A stretch of 64,000 nt of DNA from Acinetobacter sp. WC-141. Lineage in GTDB: Bacteria; Pseudomonadota; Gammaproteobacteria; Pseudomonadales; Moraxellaceae. The position numbers and the translations under genes were made by a program. Below, piece after piece: positions 1 to 9,101 of the stretch (its first letter is position 1; the number at the start of each line of letters is the position of its first letter). The notes under the pieces are model-generated. The model was not told the DNA's origin. It was given only the letters and a program-made list of their open reading frames with translations, and made no database searches. The DNA lies in assembly GCF_000313935.1 (NCBI RefSeq), contig NZ_AMSS01000043.1:1-64000 (forward strand), read 5' to 3'.

Positions 1-1855
1 TATCTACTGTTGCAGTATATGTTTGCCCATTAATAAGGACAGTAACCACTGTATTTGCCGCATCTGCCGGAACGTTTTTCAACACACCAGTAATGGTAAT
101 GTTACCTGATGCTTCTGAGGCATTAATCACGTTGTCAGATGTTACTGAATCAACCGTGAAGTTCACACCGTCTGTATTCGGCCCAACTGCATCAACAATA
201 CCTGTTCCAGGTAACGATGGGTTACCTGCTGGGTCTGTTGCGATTGCTGTTACCTTGTCACCATCTTTAAGATCACCCGGGTTTGGTACTGACCAGTCAC
301 CATCTGGCCCTGCTACAACACTTGCTGTACTGCCGTCAGGATAGGTCACTGTTACTGTTGAACCTGGTTCTGCCGTACCTGTAATTGGGTCTGTCCCATT
401 CACTGGGTCAATTACTGGCGCATTTGGTGCAGTGGTATCAACTGTATAAGTTTGCGTATCATTAACAGTACTACTATTACCTGCTGCATCTGTAAACGTT
501 ACTTTCGCATCAATGGTTTGATCTGTATCAGCAACTAAGCCGCTACCAGGTACACTTACTGTCCAAGTACCGGATGTACTATCTACTGTTGCAGTATATG
601 TTTGCCCATTAATAAGGACAGTAACCACTGTATTTGCCGCATCTGCCGGAACGTTTTTCAAAATACCAGTAATGGTAACGTTACCTGATGCTTCTGAGGC
701 ATTAATCACGTTGTCAGATGTTACTGAATCAATCGCAAAATTTACTGATCCTGTATTTGGTGCTGCAGTATCAACTATCACCACACCTGTATCGGTACCC
801 ACATTACCTGCAGCATCTGTTGCAGTCACGGTAATAGTGTGTGAGCCATCAGTTAATGCAGGCAGTGTATTGTCTGCAAGTGTCCAGGTACCGTCACCAT
901 TGTTAGTTGCCGGGTAATCCACCCCATCGACAGTTACCACAACAGTTGCTGTTGGATCATTCACTGTGCCAGTTAACGCAGGCGTACTGTCGTTAGTTGA
1001 TACATCATCAAGGGCTACTGTCGGTGCTGATGTATCAAGCGTATAAGTTTGTGTATCGTTAACAGTACTGCTATTACCAGCTGCATCAGTGAACGTTACT
1101 TTCGCATCAATGGTTTTATCTGTATCAGCAACTAAGCCGCTACCCGGTACACTTACACTCCAAGTGCCTGCTACCTTATCTACTGTTGCAGTATATGTTT
1201 GCCCATTAATAAGGACAGTAACCACTGTATTCGTCGCATCTGCCGGAACATTTTTCAAGACACCTGTAATGGTGACATTGCCTGATGCCTCTGAGGCATT
1301 AATTACGTTATCAGCAGTTACTGAATCAACTGCAAAGTTGACACCATCTGTATTTGGCCCAACGGCATCGACAATAGCAGTTCCTGGTCCTGATGTATTA
1401 CCTGCAGGGTCAGTTGCTACGGCTGTTACCTTATCACCATCATTAAGACCAGGATTATCTACTGACCAATTACCATCTGGTCCTGCTACAACAGTTTTCG
1501 TACTTCCGTCCGGATAAGTCACTGTCACTGTTGAACCTGGTTCTGCTGTACCTGTAATTGGGTCTGTCCCATTCACTGGGTCAATCACTGGGGCATTTGG
1601 TGCAGTAGTATCAACTGTATAAGTTTGTGTATCTTTAACAGTACTGCTATTACCTGCTGCATCTGTAAACGTTACAGTTGCATCAATTGTTTGATCTGCA
1701 TCTGCAGCTAAGCCGCTACCAGGTACACTTACTGTCCAAGTGCCTGCTACCTTATCTACTGTTGCAGTATATGTTTGCCCGTTAATAAGGACAGTAACCA
1801 CTGTATTTGCCGCATCTGCTGGAATGTTTTTCAAAATACCAGTAATGGTGACATT
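1..1855 (-). repeat. Near-identical long direct repeats inside the adhesin gene
   Basis: The segment beginning tatctactgttgcagtata recurs at 1, 580, 1177 and 1753. The spacings are 579, 597 and 576 bases, all multiples of three, so the units equal 193, 199 and 192 residues. Each unit pairs an alpha module ([18 protein letters not shown] to [11 protein letters not shown]) with one of two alternative second modules. One second module begins [14 protein letters not shown] and is seen twice; the other begins [16 protein letters not shown] and is seen once. Identity between copies is very high over about 100 bases around each start. Confidence 0.9.
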
Positions 1856-2506
1856 ACCTGCTGCTTCTGATGCATTTAATACATTATCAGATGTAACGGA
1901 ATTAACAGAGAAAGTTACGCCATCCGTATTTGGTGGAGTGGTATCGGCAGGCGTTGAAGAGTCGTTATTACTATCATGGTTTGATGCTGCTGCGATAATA
2001 CCACCCGCAACTAATGGGATAGCCCATAACCATGGATTTATGCCCCCATCATGGTAAAGCAATGGTTCAATTGAAGAAATAGGCTGATAAATAACATCAG
2101 ACACCAACTCTTGTGGTGCCTCTGCAGGTAAAGCGGCTGGTAAATCTTCAGCTACAAGTGCTTGTGGCTCAACATCACTGTCAGCATCCGCATCAGCGTC
2201 TGCATCGGCGTCTGCATCATTTTCAGCATCTTTGAATTTTGCCCAGATTAACTGTCCATTTTCGTCTTGAAAAACAAGGCTGTTATCTTTAGGCTCAGCT
2301 GTTCCACTAAAAAAGCCTTCAATAACAATAGTCTCGCCATTTTTAAGGCGAATGACTGCATTGGTTCCCTCCCTATTCACTACCAATACATCACTGGCAG
2401 CCACTTTTACCAATACAACCGATGCTTCTGTAAGCGATGCGGAAGTTCCCTCTGTTGTTACTAAGGTTTTATGATTGTCCTTAGCAATAATTTGTATTTC
2501 AGGCAT
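1..2506 (-). CDS. blp1: Bap-like giant repetitive surface adhesin, N-terminal part (partial)
   Basis: About 835 codons are visible without a stop; the gene continues past the left edge. It starts with ATG at 2506 ([11 protein letters not shown]). The N-terminal domain (residues 1-90) resembles that of Acinetobacter Bap/BLP proteins. It is followed by an Asp-Ala repeat linker (about 92-110), a segment containing [16 protein letters not shown] and a hydrophobic stretch (about 155-175). From about residue 185 there are tandem Ig-like/BIG modules with motifs such as TDAAGNSST and [12 protein letters not shown]. Proteins of this family are secreted to the cell surface, probably by a type I system, and promote adhesion and biofilm. 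I call it BLP1 rather than Bap because, as I recall, BLP1 lies next to the antiporter/ypfJ/trpS genes in A. baumannii. The family is certain; the exact name is less so. The C-terminal secretion signal is outside the window. Confidence 0.85.
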   Translation of the reverse strand, partial: MPEIQIIAKDNHKTLVTTEGTSASLTEASVVLVKVAASDVLVVNREGTNAVIRLKNGETIVIEGFFSGTAEPKDNSLVFQDENGQLIWAKFKDAENDADADADADADADSDVEPQALVAEDLPAALPAEAPQELVSDVIYQPISSIEPLLYHDGGINPWLWAIPLVAGGIIAAASNHDSNNDSSTPADTTPPNTDGVTFSVNSVTSDNVLNASEAAGNVTITGILKNIPADAANTVVTVLINGQTYTATVDKVAGTWTVSVPGSGLAADADQTIDATVTFTDAAGNSSTVKDTQTYTVDTTAPNAPVIDPVNGTDPITGTAEPGSTVTVTYPDGSTKTVVAGPDGNWSVDNPGLNDGDKVTAVATDPAGNTSGPGTAIVDAVGPNTDGVNFAVDSVTADNVINASEASGNVTITGVLKNVPADATNTVVTVLINGQTYTATVDKVAGTWSVSVPGSGLVADTDKTIDAKVTFTDAAGNSSTVNDTQTYTLDTSAPTVALDDVSTNDSTPALTGTVNDPTATVVVTVDGVDYPATNNGDGTWTLADNTLPALTDGSHTITVTATDAAGNVGTDTGVVIVDTAAPNTGSVNFAIDSVTSDNVINASEASGNVTITGILKNVPADAANTVVTVLINGQTYTATVDSTSGTWTVSVPGSGLVADTDQTIDAKVTFTDAAGNSSTVNDTQTYTVDTTAPNAPVIDPVNGTDPITGTAEPGSTVTVTYPDGSTASVVAGPDGDWSVPNPGDLKDGDKVTAIATDPAGNPSLPGTGIVDAVGPNTDGVNFTVDSVTSDNVINASEASGNITITGVLKNVPADAANTVVTVLINGQTYTATVD

Positions 2507-2963
2507 ATCTGTATTCCTTTTATATTATTGATTTAAATGATTTTATGTATAATTCTTTTTACTTAATGTTTTCAAGTTTTTGACCTACAACTTAAAAACA
2601 TTAAGTAATGTGATCATTTTTACATTAACCACTTTAAAATAAAAAAAACAAATACTAAAGTACCTATAGAAAAAATTTTAATTAATACAAATTATATATA
2701 AGTCTTTATTAGGTTTTTCTTGTGTTAATTTAATGAAAAATCGCATTAAACGTTTTATATATAAAACAAATTTAATATTTTGTTATTTACCATTTGTTGA
2801 AATGTCATTTAATTAAAATATTCATATAACAATTATTAATATCTTAATAAAATAAAATATATTATTAATGATATATATAGATGAAAAAGGCTTTAGGTAA
2901 TATTTTACTATTACACTAAAACCTAATTTTTAAATGGTTTATAAAATTTAAAACTGTTTATAT
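2507..2963. other. Very AT-rich intergenic region upstream of the adhesin gene
   Basis: This stretch of 457 bases lies between the antiporter stop and the adhesin start and contains no convincing gene. It is strikingly A+T rich, with long runs of A and T. It must carry the adhesin promoter on the minus strand, but so many TATAAT-like strings occur that no single promoter can be chosen. Such composition is typical of targets of H-NS-like silencers; that role is an inference. Confidence 0.6.
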
Positions 2964-4466
2964 TTAGAAATTATCGGGACTCTCAAATCGTTTTACTTCT
3001 TGTAACTTATTAGGGTCATGCATCGTTGCAATTCCATCTTCAGTTTTTTGGTCTACCAGAATATCTGGGTTAAAAACAGTGATTGTCTCTCTACCCAGTG
3101 CATCTTCACCCACAATATATTGAAAGCCTCTTCGGTTCATTTTATGACACAATCTCTGATAGAAACCTTTTAAGCCCTCAGTTTCTTCATTCGGATTGTA
3201 ATAAAAAGCATTCATCACAGCTGGTAGACCTAAACCACAAACAATGCCTGATAACAACACGCTAATAAAAGTATAGCCAATCAGGATACTGCTATAAGGA
3301 CTTAAGGCAGGAATATTGGCAACGGCCAAAATCAATGCAAGTGAAATCCCCCCTCTCACCCCACCCCAAGATAAAATGGTCAAGCTACCATTATAACTTT
3401 TCATTTTCCGCATGTTCGGGAAAAAGGCAAAAGCCATGAAGTTGGCTGCAAAACGAGAGATATGGAGAATAAAGAACGCAACAATACCGCCTAAAATTAG
3501 GCTAAAGTTTAAATCAAGAATAAATAACTCTAGACCAATTAAAGTAAACAGGAATGAGTTGATGATTCCTTCTACGGTATGCCAAAAATGATTAACTTCT
3601 TGAATCTCACGCTCTTCGCGTATCTCTTTCCATTTGTTTCCAACAATCAAACCACCAATTACACAAGCAATTGGTGCTGATGCATGTGCAAACAAAGCCA
3701 CTAAATATGCTCCACTCGCAAGCAAAGCTGTTGTCAAAATTAGGGATTCCATTTCATGTTTACCACGTAATAGACGTAACACCCCTACCCCAAATGCCCA
3801 ACCAATGCCGACAGCAACAACAATTTCATAGAGTAAAGCTTCTAACGTCGCCATCAACGAGAAATGTTCACCCTGTAAAACATTGAGCAGAGTCATAAAT
3901 AATGCAATACACATTGCATCATTAAAGAGTGATTCGCCTTCTAGCTTAACGATCAAATGATGCGGTGCACGTATCGAACTAAGTACACCTTTGATTCCAA
4001 TTGGGTCTGTTGCCCCTAAAGCTGCACCTAAAAGTAACAGCACCAGAATTGGCACATGATATCCAACCAGCAGTTGGAACCCATAGAGCAATCCACCAAA
4101 TAAAACGGCGCAAATGACTAATGCAATGGTGGCCAAAATACTAATTTGCTTCCAGTAACTTTTTAAATCAGAAATTTTAAATTTAAGTGCTGAAGAGGTT
4201 AGAATAAAACAAATAACGCCATTAATTAAAAAGTCATAAAAATCGATATGGCGCACGGCTTCTTCAATATTATGAATATTAATGGTAATAAACTGGTTAC
4301 CGTTTAAGAGGCTTGCGCCCCATTGCAATATAAAGACAAAAATTGCTGAGACTAGCGGCACACCAATAGCCTGTGGAAAGCCTAAAATTCGCTTATTAAA
4401 GATCGTGGTTGCTATTGATAGCGCAAAAACCACTGTGAATGCTTGTAGTAGAAAAAAATTACCCAT
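2964..4466 (-). CDS. CPA1-family Na+/H+ antiporter (NhaP type)
   Basis: A 500-residue polytopic inner-membrane protein, probably exchanging Na+ or K+ for H+ to control internal pH and cation level. Hydrophobic segments run from the N-terminus to about residue 420. The family signatures are visible: ATDPIG at about 152-157, EGESLFNDA at about 176-184 and a GGVRGGISLAL segment in the second half. The last 80 residues form a hydrophilic cytoplasmic tail, as usual for NhaP proteins. A good ribosome site (AAGAAGGG) precedes the ATG at 4466. The gene lies upstream of the adhesin gene on the same strand but is separated from it by an AT-rich gap. The ion specificity cannot be read from sequence. Confidence 0.9.
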   Translation of the reverse strand: MGNFFLLQAFTVVFALSIATTIFNKRILGFPQAIGVPLVSAIFVFILQWGASLLNGNQFITINIHNIEEAVRHIDFYDFLINGVICFILTSSALKFKISDLKSYWKQISILATIALVICAVLFGGLLYGFQLLVGYHVPILVLLLLGAALGATDPIGIKGVLSSIRAPHHLIVKLEGESLFNDAMCIALFMTLLNVLQGEHFSLMATLEALLYEIVVAVGIGWAFGVGVLRLLRGKHEMESLILTTALLASGAYLVALFAHASAPIACVIGGLIVGNKWKEIREEREIQEVNHFWHTVEGIINSFLFTLIGLELFILDLNFSLILGGIVAFFILHISRFAANFMAFAFFPNMRKMKSYNGSLTILSWGGVRGGISLALILAVANIPALSPYSSILIGYTFISVLLSGIVCGLGLPAVMNAFYYNPNEETEGLKGFYQRLCHKMNRRGFQYIVGEDALGRETITVFNPDILVDQKTEDGIATMHDPNKLQEVKRFESPDNF

Positions 4467-4652
4467 GAATACCCTTCTTCTGGGTCAACGACCAAATAAG
4501 AGAAACTTTGTTAGATCGACCAAAGTTAATAAAAAACTGGCATGAAGAACGCCATAATCATAAAAACAGAAATTAGGACACAAGTTTAACGAATTGAATG
4601 AACAATCTATCACTCTGTTAAATTTCTTAACATTATTTATAGTTATGAGTTA

Positions 4653-4700
4653 AAGAAAAAAGGATGAGCTTATTAATTTATATTTAACAAGACTCATCCT
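4653..4700 (-). terminator. Rho-independent terminator downstream of the YpfJ-type gene
   Basis: Read on the minus strand, AGGATGAG (4693-4700) and CTCATCCT (4661-4668) form a stem around a long AT-rich loop, followed by a run of T (A run on the plus strand up to 4660). It sits directly after the metallopeptidase stop codon. Confidence 0.75.
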
Positions 4701-4708
4701 ATAAAATC

Positions 4709-5608
4709 CTAAACTGGATTGTTAAAAGTATCACATTGGTTAATATCGCCAGTTTTTAAACCAACCTGAAACCAGTGCATACGCTGTTCACTACTACCAT
4801 GCGTAAAGCTATCGGGAACAATCTGACCAGTAGAGCGCTTCTGCAAATAATCATCTCCAATTTTTTGAGCAGCATCCATTGCTTCTTCAATATCACCTTG
4901 CTCTAAAAATTGAGTACGTTGCTGATTATGACTCGCCCAAATACCAGCTAAACAATCGGCTTGTAATTCTTGGCGAACAGATAATTGATTACCTTCTCTT
5001 TGGCTCGCTTGCACACGAGCTTGTTGCACTTGTGAAGAAATACCAAGTAAGGTCTGAACATGGTGCCCTACTTCGTGTGCGACAACATAAGCTTGAGCAA
5101 AATCACCCGCCTGATCTTGTCTTGAAAGTTCAGTTTGGTTTTGTTCACCAGAAATTCCCATTTGCTGACGCATATCTTTAAAGAATTCTGTATCAATATA
5201 AACCTTCTGATCTGCTGGACAATAAAATGGTCCCATTGCAGATTGGGCAGTACCACATCCTGACTGAATCATTCCACTAAATAACACCAATCTTGGTGGT
5301 GTATATGTTTTACCTAACTGTTTAAATATAGGTGTCCACGTATCTTCTGTATCAGCCAAAACAGTTCCAACAAAATCAGAGGCTTCTTTTTGCTCGGCTG
5401 TTAAACTTTCTGGTGCAGTTGCATTTGACTGCTGTGATGCAGTGACCTGCTGAGTTGCCTGATAAGCTTGTTGTGGATCAACCCCAAAAAACTTCCACGC
5501 AACAAATGCAACAACCAAACCAATAATACTGATACCACCTGCTCTAACACCGCCACCACCTCGACGGTCTTCCACATTGGTACTAATTCGACGACCTTTC
5601 CAGCGCAT
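4709..5608 (-). CDS. ypfJ: Neutral zinc metallopeptidase, YpfJ family
   Basis: A 299-residue protein with a Gly- and Arg-rich start, one membrane-spanning segment (about 25-41), and a large periplasmic domain with the zincin motif HEVGHH at about 178-183. The downstream HGSSEQRMHWFQVGL segment near the C-terminus is also typical of the KPN_02809/YpfJ family, as are the cysteines near 118 and 130. The family is predicted to be a membrane-anchored metal-dependent peptidase; its substrate is not known to me. It begins 26 bases after the stop of the upstream DUF808 gene, so the two may be co-transcribed, ending at the terminator near 4653. Confidence 0.88.
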   Translation of the reverse strand: MRWKGRRISTNVEDRRGGGGVRAGGISIIGLVVAFVAWKFFGVDPQQAYQATQQVTASQQSNATAPESLTAEQKEASDFVGTVLADTEDTWTPIFKQLGKTYTPPRLVLFSGMIQSGCGTAQSAMGPFYCPADQKVYIDTEFFKDMRQQMGISGEQNQTELSRQDQAGDFAQAYVVAHEVGHHVQTLLGISSQVQQARVQASQREGNQLSVRQELQADCLAGIWASHNQQRTQFLEQGDIEEAMDAAQKIGDDYLQKRSTGQIVPDSFTHGSSEQRMHWFQVGLKTGDINQCDTFNNPV

Positions 5609-5634
5609 AATTTCCCTCTTATTTTAGTATGGCA

Positions 5635-6564
5635 TCATGAACCCGATGCTTTTTTGGGCCACATTTTTTGTATTAAACTTACGATTAATAAAACAATTGC
5701 ACCCGCAACTAGTCCTATTCCAAAGTTAATCAGTGTTGGTGTTAAAGCACCAATGATATTTCCTACCGCTGGTATCGTCTCAACATGGTCCACTGTGTTT
5801 TCAGTTAAGTGATGAAGTAACGGAATCGTATGATTAATAATCCCGCCCCCAACTAAAAACATTGCAATAGTGCCCACGATCGAAAGTAATTTCATTAAAA
5901 TAGGTGCAAAAGCTAATAAGCCTCGACCTATAGTTTGCTTAAATGAGGCAGTTTGCTTAGTTAAATATAATCCCAAATCATCAATTTTAACAATCATGCC
6001 AACGATGCCATAAACGCCAATTGTCATGATGACTGCAATAATACTAAGTACACTAACCTTGGTCATTAAAGTCGCTGTTGCTACTGTACCTAAAGAAATA
6101 ACAACAATTTCAGCAGATAAAATAAAATCTGTTCGAATCGCTCCTTTGACTTTTTCTTTTTCAAAATTTGCTAAATCTAATTCTTCACTATCAAATTCTG
6201 CTTTCGCTTCTTCTGATGTAGAGGGCTTTTTATGCATAATGGTATGAAGAACTTTTTCTACTCCCTCATAACATAAAAATAAGCCTCCCAACATTAATAG
6301 TGGATTAATCAACCACGGGGCAATCACACTAATTAACAATGCTAAAGGAACTAAAATAAGTTTATTAACAAATGAGCCTTTAGCCACTTTCCAAACAATG
6401 GGTAGTTCGCGATCAGCACGAACGCCTGTGACTTGCTGCGCATTTAAAGCTAAATCATCACCTAACACACCAGCAGTTTTCTTTGCTGCCATTTTGCTCA
6501 TTAAAGCAACATCATCTAAAATTGATGCAATATCATCTAGTAGTAAAAGTAAGCCACTTGCCAT
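5635..6564 (-). CDS. DUF808 family inner-membrane protein (YedI type)
   Basis: A 309-residue protein starting MASGLLLLLDDIASILDD, the typical start of DUF808/YedI proteins. It also carries the conserved AAKKTAGVLGDDLALNAQQV segment (about 27-46). Several membrane segments follow, with an acidic hydrophilic stretch (about 114-140) between them. The molecular function of the family is unknown. It is the first gene of a likely two-gene unit with the metallopeptidase and is divergent from trpS, sharing the 207-base interval 6565-6771. The start is well supported by the conserved N-terminus. Confidence 0.88.
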   Translation of the reverse strand: MASGLLLLLDDIASILDDVALMSKMAAKKTAGVLGDDLALNAQQVTGVRADRELPIVWKVAKGSFVNKLILVPLALLISVIAPWLINPLLMLGGLFLCYEGVEKVLHTIMHKKPSTSEEAKAEFDSEELDLANFEKEKVKGAIRTDFILSAEIVVISLGTVATATLMTKVSVLSIIAVIMTIGVYGIVGMIVKIDDLGLYLTKQTASFKQTIGRGLLAFAPILMKLLSIVGTIAMFLVGGGIINHTIPLLHHLTENTVDHVETIPAVGNIIGALTPTLINFGIGLVAGAIVLLIVSLIQKMWPKKASGS

Positions 6565-6674
6565 TTCTTATCCAAGTTTGTATTTATAAGGCTATTGTAA
6601 GATGAATTTTTTTAATTTCTGTAATTTTACTGAATAAATTCACAATATTATTTTAAGAAAAGTTTACCCAATCG

Positions 6675-6704
6675 CTGACGAATTTTTTTTATTTCCCGTA
6701 CAAT
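6675..6704 (+). promoter_or_regulatory. Probable sigma-70 promoter of trpS
   Basis: CTGACG (6675-6680) and TACAAT (6699-6704) are separated by 18 bases and match the -35 and -10 boxes at four and five of six positions. Transcription would begin near 6711, giving a leader of about 60 bases. This is a pattern call only. Confidence 0.45.
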
Positions 6705-6727
6705 AATGCCAATCTTTTATATTGCAG

Positions 6728-6750
6728 GGCTTACTACCCCTGATTAAGCC
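6728..6750 (+). promoter_or_regulatory. Hairpin in the trpS leader
   Basis: GGCTTA (6728-6733) and TAAGCC (6745-6750) form a six-base-pair stem with an 11-base loop containing CTACCCC, ending 21 bases before the trpS start. There is no T-run, so it is not a terminator. No Trp-codon leader peptide or T-box is visible. Confidence 0.35.
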
Positions 6751-6771
6751 AATAAGACAGTGGAATAAATA

Positions 6772-7785
6772 ATGAGTAATGTTGATCAGCGTCCAATTAT
6801 TTTGACAGGCGACCGCCCAACCGGACAACTTCACCTTGGGCATTTTGTCGGTTCTTTGCGTTCTCGTGTAGGTTTACAGGATAGCCATCATCAACATCTC
6901 TTGTTAGCAGATGCTCAAGCCTTAACAGACAACGCAGATAATCCAGATAAAGTCCGTCGCAATATTTTGGAAGTTGCTCTAGATTATTTAGCTGTAGGCA
7001 TTGATCCATCAAAAACCACGATTTGCGTACAATCATGCTTGCCAGCACTGAATGAGCTCACCATGCTCTATCTTAACTTCGTGACGGTTGCACGTTTAGA
7101 ACGTAACCCGACCATTAAATCTGAAATTCAAATGCGTGGTTTCGAGCGTGACATTCCGGCTGGTTTCCTCTGCTACCCTGTTGCACAAGCTGCCGACATT
7201 ACGGCTTTCAAAGCGACAGTGGTTCCAGTGGGTGAAGATCAAATTCCAATGATTGAACAAACCAATGAAATTGTACGTCGAATAAACCGTCAGATTGGCC
7301 AAGACCTTTTGCCTGAATGTAAAGCTTTGCTTTCAAATATGGCACGTTTACCTGGTTTTGATGGTAAGGCAAAAATGTCTAAATCATTAGGTAATACTAT
7401 TGTTTTAAATGCGTCTGATAAAGACATCAAAAAAGCTGTAAACGCAATGTATACCGATCCAAATCATCTTCGTATTGAAGATCCAGGTCAGGTGGAAGGA
7501 AATATTGTATTTACTTACTTAGATGCATTTGATCCAAATAAAGAAGAAGTTGAAGAATTAAAAGCGCATTATCGTCGCGGTGGTCTAGGTGATGGAACGG
7601 TTAAAAAACGCCTTGAAGGTGTTCTGAAAGAATTGATCAGCCCTATCCGTGAACGTCGTGAAGAACTTGCTAAAGATCCTGACTACATTATGGATGTTTT
7701 ACGCCAAGGTACAGATAAGTGTCGTCTTATTACTCAGCAAACTTTAGATGAAGTTAAAGATGGTTTAGGATTATTCAAATTCTAA
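6772..7785 (+). CDS. trpS: Tryptophanyl-tRNA synthetase
   Basis: This class I aminoacyl-tRNA synthetase (337 residues, the usual length for bacterial TrpRS) charges tRNA-Trp in the cytoplasm. The HIGH-type motif appears as HLGH at residues 21-24 after RPTGQL, and the KMSKS loop is at 201-205. GEDQIPMIEQTNEIVRRIN is the typical TrpRS segment. The start is an ATG with GTGGA eight bases upstream. The gene is single, divergent from the DUF808 gene, and followed by a strong terminator. It forms one border of the intergenic region holding the Aar-like RNA. Confidence 0.97.
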   Translation: MSNVDQRPIILTGDRPTGQLHLGHFVGSLRSRVGLQDSHHQHLLLADAQALTDNADNPDKVRRNILEVALDYLAVGIDPSKTTICVQSCLPALNELTMLYLNFVTVARLERNPTIKSEIQMRGFERDIPAGFLCYPVAQAADITAFKATVVPVGEDQIPMIEQTNEIVRRINRQIGQDLLPECKALLSNMARLPGFDGKAKMSKSLGNTIVLNASDKDIKKAVNAMYTDPNHLRIEDPGQVEGNIVFTYLDAFDPNKEEVEELKAHYRRGGLGDGTVKKRLEGVLKELISPIRERREELAKDPDYIMDVLRQGTDKCRLITQQTLDEVKDGLGLFKF

Positions 7786-7800
7786 TTCTCTTATAAATTA

Positions 7801-7822
7801 AAAGTCCTTCGGGGCTTTTTTT
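7801..7822 (+). terminator. Terminator of trpS
   Basis: AAAGTCC, a TTCG tetraloop and GGGCTTT form a seven-base-pair stem (one G-T pair) followed by a T-run, 16 bases after the trpS stop codon. Confidence 0.85.
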
Positions 7823-7883
7823 ATGCTTGTTTAATTCATCACATTATTTTTTTTAGAATAACTAATATATTTACTATCATTCA

Positions 7884-8075
7884 CATGCTTTTACCCTATT
7901 AACGTGAAGTAACACTTATTAACGCTAATAGCGATGAAGAATTTCTTAACTATCTCTATTATTCATCGTGTAGGTTACATTATATGAACCTCACGACATT
8001 TCTCCTTAAACCGAAACTGTTTTTACAGATTCGTTGTTCTACGCAATGATCACCCCAATCATTGCGTATTTTTTT
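7884..8075 (+). ncRNA. aar: Probable Aar small RNA between trpS and sucD
   Basis: The interval between the trpS terminator and the sucD terminator has no credible coding sequence. It does have the structure of an independent RNA gene. A -10-like TACTAT lies at 7872-7877. A stem forms between CGATGAA (7932-7938) and TTCATCG (7962-7968), and a smaller AGGTT/AACCT stem follows at about 7972-7991. The region ends in a perfect 10-base-pair terminator at 8041-8067 with a T-run. I recall that the Hfq-dependent sRNA Aar of A. baylyi, linked to amino acid metabolism, was described exactly between trpS and sucD. The 3' end is firm; the 5' end is an estimate, giving a length of about 190 bases. Confidence 0.72.
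8041..8075 (+). terminator. Terminator of the Aar-like RNA
   Basis: ACGCAATGAT (8041-8050) pairs perfectly with ATCATTGCGT (8058-8067) around the loop CACCCCA, followed by a run of T. No gene on this strand other than the proposed sRNA lies between it and the trpS terminator. Confidence 0.9.
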
Positions 8076-8140
8076 GCTTAAATATTTTGTTTTCTTTAGA
8101 AATTTTATTTTCTTGATTAATTATTTTTATTTAATAGATA

Positions 8141-8177
8141 AAAAAACACCGCATCATTTTCAGATGCGGTGCTTTTT
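8141..8177 (-). terminator. Terminator of the suc operon (after sucD)
   Basis: On the minus strand CACCGCATC and GATGCGGTG form a nine-base-pair stem with a short loop, followed by a T-run (A-run on the plus strand at 8141-8147). It lies 20 bases after the sucD stop. T-rich sequence on the other side could make it weakly bidirectional. Confidence 0.85.
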
Positions 8178-8196
8178 AAGATTCAGGATAAAGCGA

Positions 8197-9087
8197 TTAA
8201 GCTAAACCTTTCTCTTTTAAAACTTGCAACATTGTTGAACCAAGTTCAGCTGGGCTACGAGTGTAAGCCATTCCCGCGCGTTCAAACGCTGCGAATTTCT
8301 CTTCAGCAGTACCTTGACCACCAGAAATGATCGCACCAGCGTGACCCATACGCTTACCTTTAGGTGCAGTTACACCAGCAATGTAACCTACTACAGGCTT
8401 AGTCACGTTAGATTTGATGAATTCAGCAGCTTCTTCTTCAGCTGTACCACCGATCTCACCGATCATGATGATTGCATCAGTATCTGGATCGTCTTGGAAC
8501 AATTGAAGAGCTTCGATTTGGTTCATACCTGGGATTGGGTCACCACCAATACCGATACAAGTAGACTGACCTAAACCAAGCTTAGTTGTTTGAGCAACAG
8601 CTTCATAAGTCAATGTACCTGAACGTGAAATGATACCAATACGACCTGGTTGGTGAATGTGACCAGGCATAATACCAATCTTACATTCACCCGGAGTGAT
8701 TACGCCTGGGCAGTTAGGACCAACTAAACGAGTACCGTTACCGTTAGTTTCTAAGTAGCGTTTTGCTTTAAGCATGTCAATTGTTGGAACACCTTCAGTG
8801 ATCACAACGATTAGGCCAACACCTGAATCAACCGCCTCAACGATAGAATCTAAAACGAATGGAGCTGGTACATAAATTACAGATGCATCTGCATTTGTTT
8901 CACGTACAGCTTCTTTCATTGTGTTGAATACTGGCAAGTCAAGGTGAGTAGTACCACCTTTACCTGGAGTAACACCACCAACAACTTTTGTACCGTAGTC
9001 TAAAGCTTGTGCAGAGTGGAAAGTACCGTTTTTACCAGTAAAACCTTGTACCAATACTTTAGTGTCTTTATTAATTAATACGCTCAT
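8197..9087 (-). CDS. sucD: Succinyl-CoA synthetase alpha subunit
   Basis: SucD (296 residues) forms the ADP- or GDP-forming succinate-CoA ligase with SucC, converting succinyl-CoA to succinate with substrate-level phosphorylation. The N-terminal CoA-binding fold has [12 protein letters not shown]. The active-site phosphohistidine is in [10 protein letters not shown] (His at about 249). The GPNCPGVI and [12 protein letters not shown] segments are family signatures. It starts 14 bases after the sucC stop with a GGGGAGT ribosome site, and a terminator follows directly. Confidence 0.98.
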   Translation of the reverse strand: MSVLINKDTKVLVQGFTGKNGTFHSAQALDYGTKVVGGVTPGKGGTTHLDLPVFNTMKEAVRETNADASVIYVPAPFVLDSIVEAVDSGVGLIVVITEGVPTIDMLKAKRYLETNGNGTRLVGPNCPGVITPGECKIGIMPGHIHQPGRIGIISRSGTLTYEAVAQTTKLGLGQSTCIGIGGDPIPGMNQIEALQLFQDDPDTDAIIMIGEIGGTAEEEAAEFIKSNVTKPVVGYIAGVTAPKGKRMGHAGAIISGGQGTAEEKFAAFERAGMAYTRSPAELGSTMLQVLKEKGLA

Positions 9088-9101
9088 GATTGATACTCCC
9101 C

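Noticed and set aside
1-1855. Regular long repeats considered as a CRISPR or satellite array
   Set aside because: The period is near 580 bases, the units are coding and in frame, and no short spacers exist.
93-2464. Several plus-strand reading frames of 65-142 codons within the adhesin gene
   Set aside because: They are the antisense shadows of the repeated adhesin codons; the minus-strand frame is continuous and has the recognisable N-terminus and Ig-like modules.
4471-4486. The words around ccttcttctgggtc shared between 4477 and 30385
   Set aside because: A single short match, one copy in coding sequence and one before a start codon; it is most likely chance.
6705-6771. T-box or Trp attenuator in the trpS leader
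   Set aside because: No T-box core sequence, specifier loop, or run of Trp codons is visible in the short leader.
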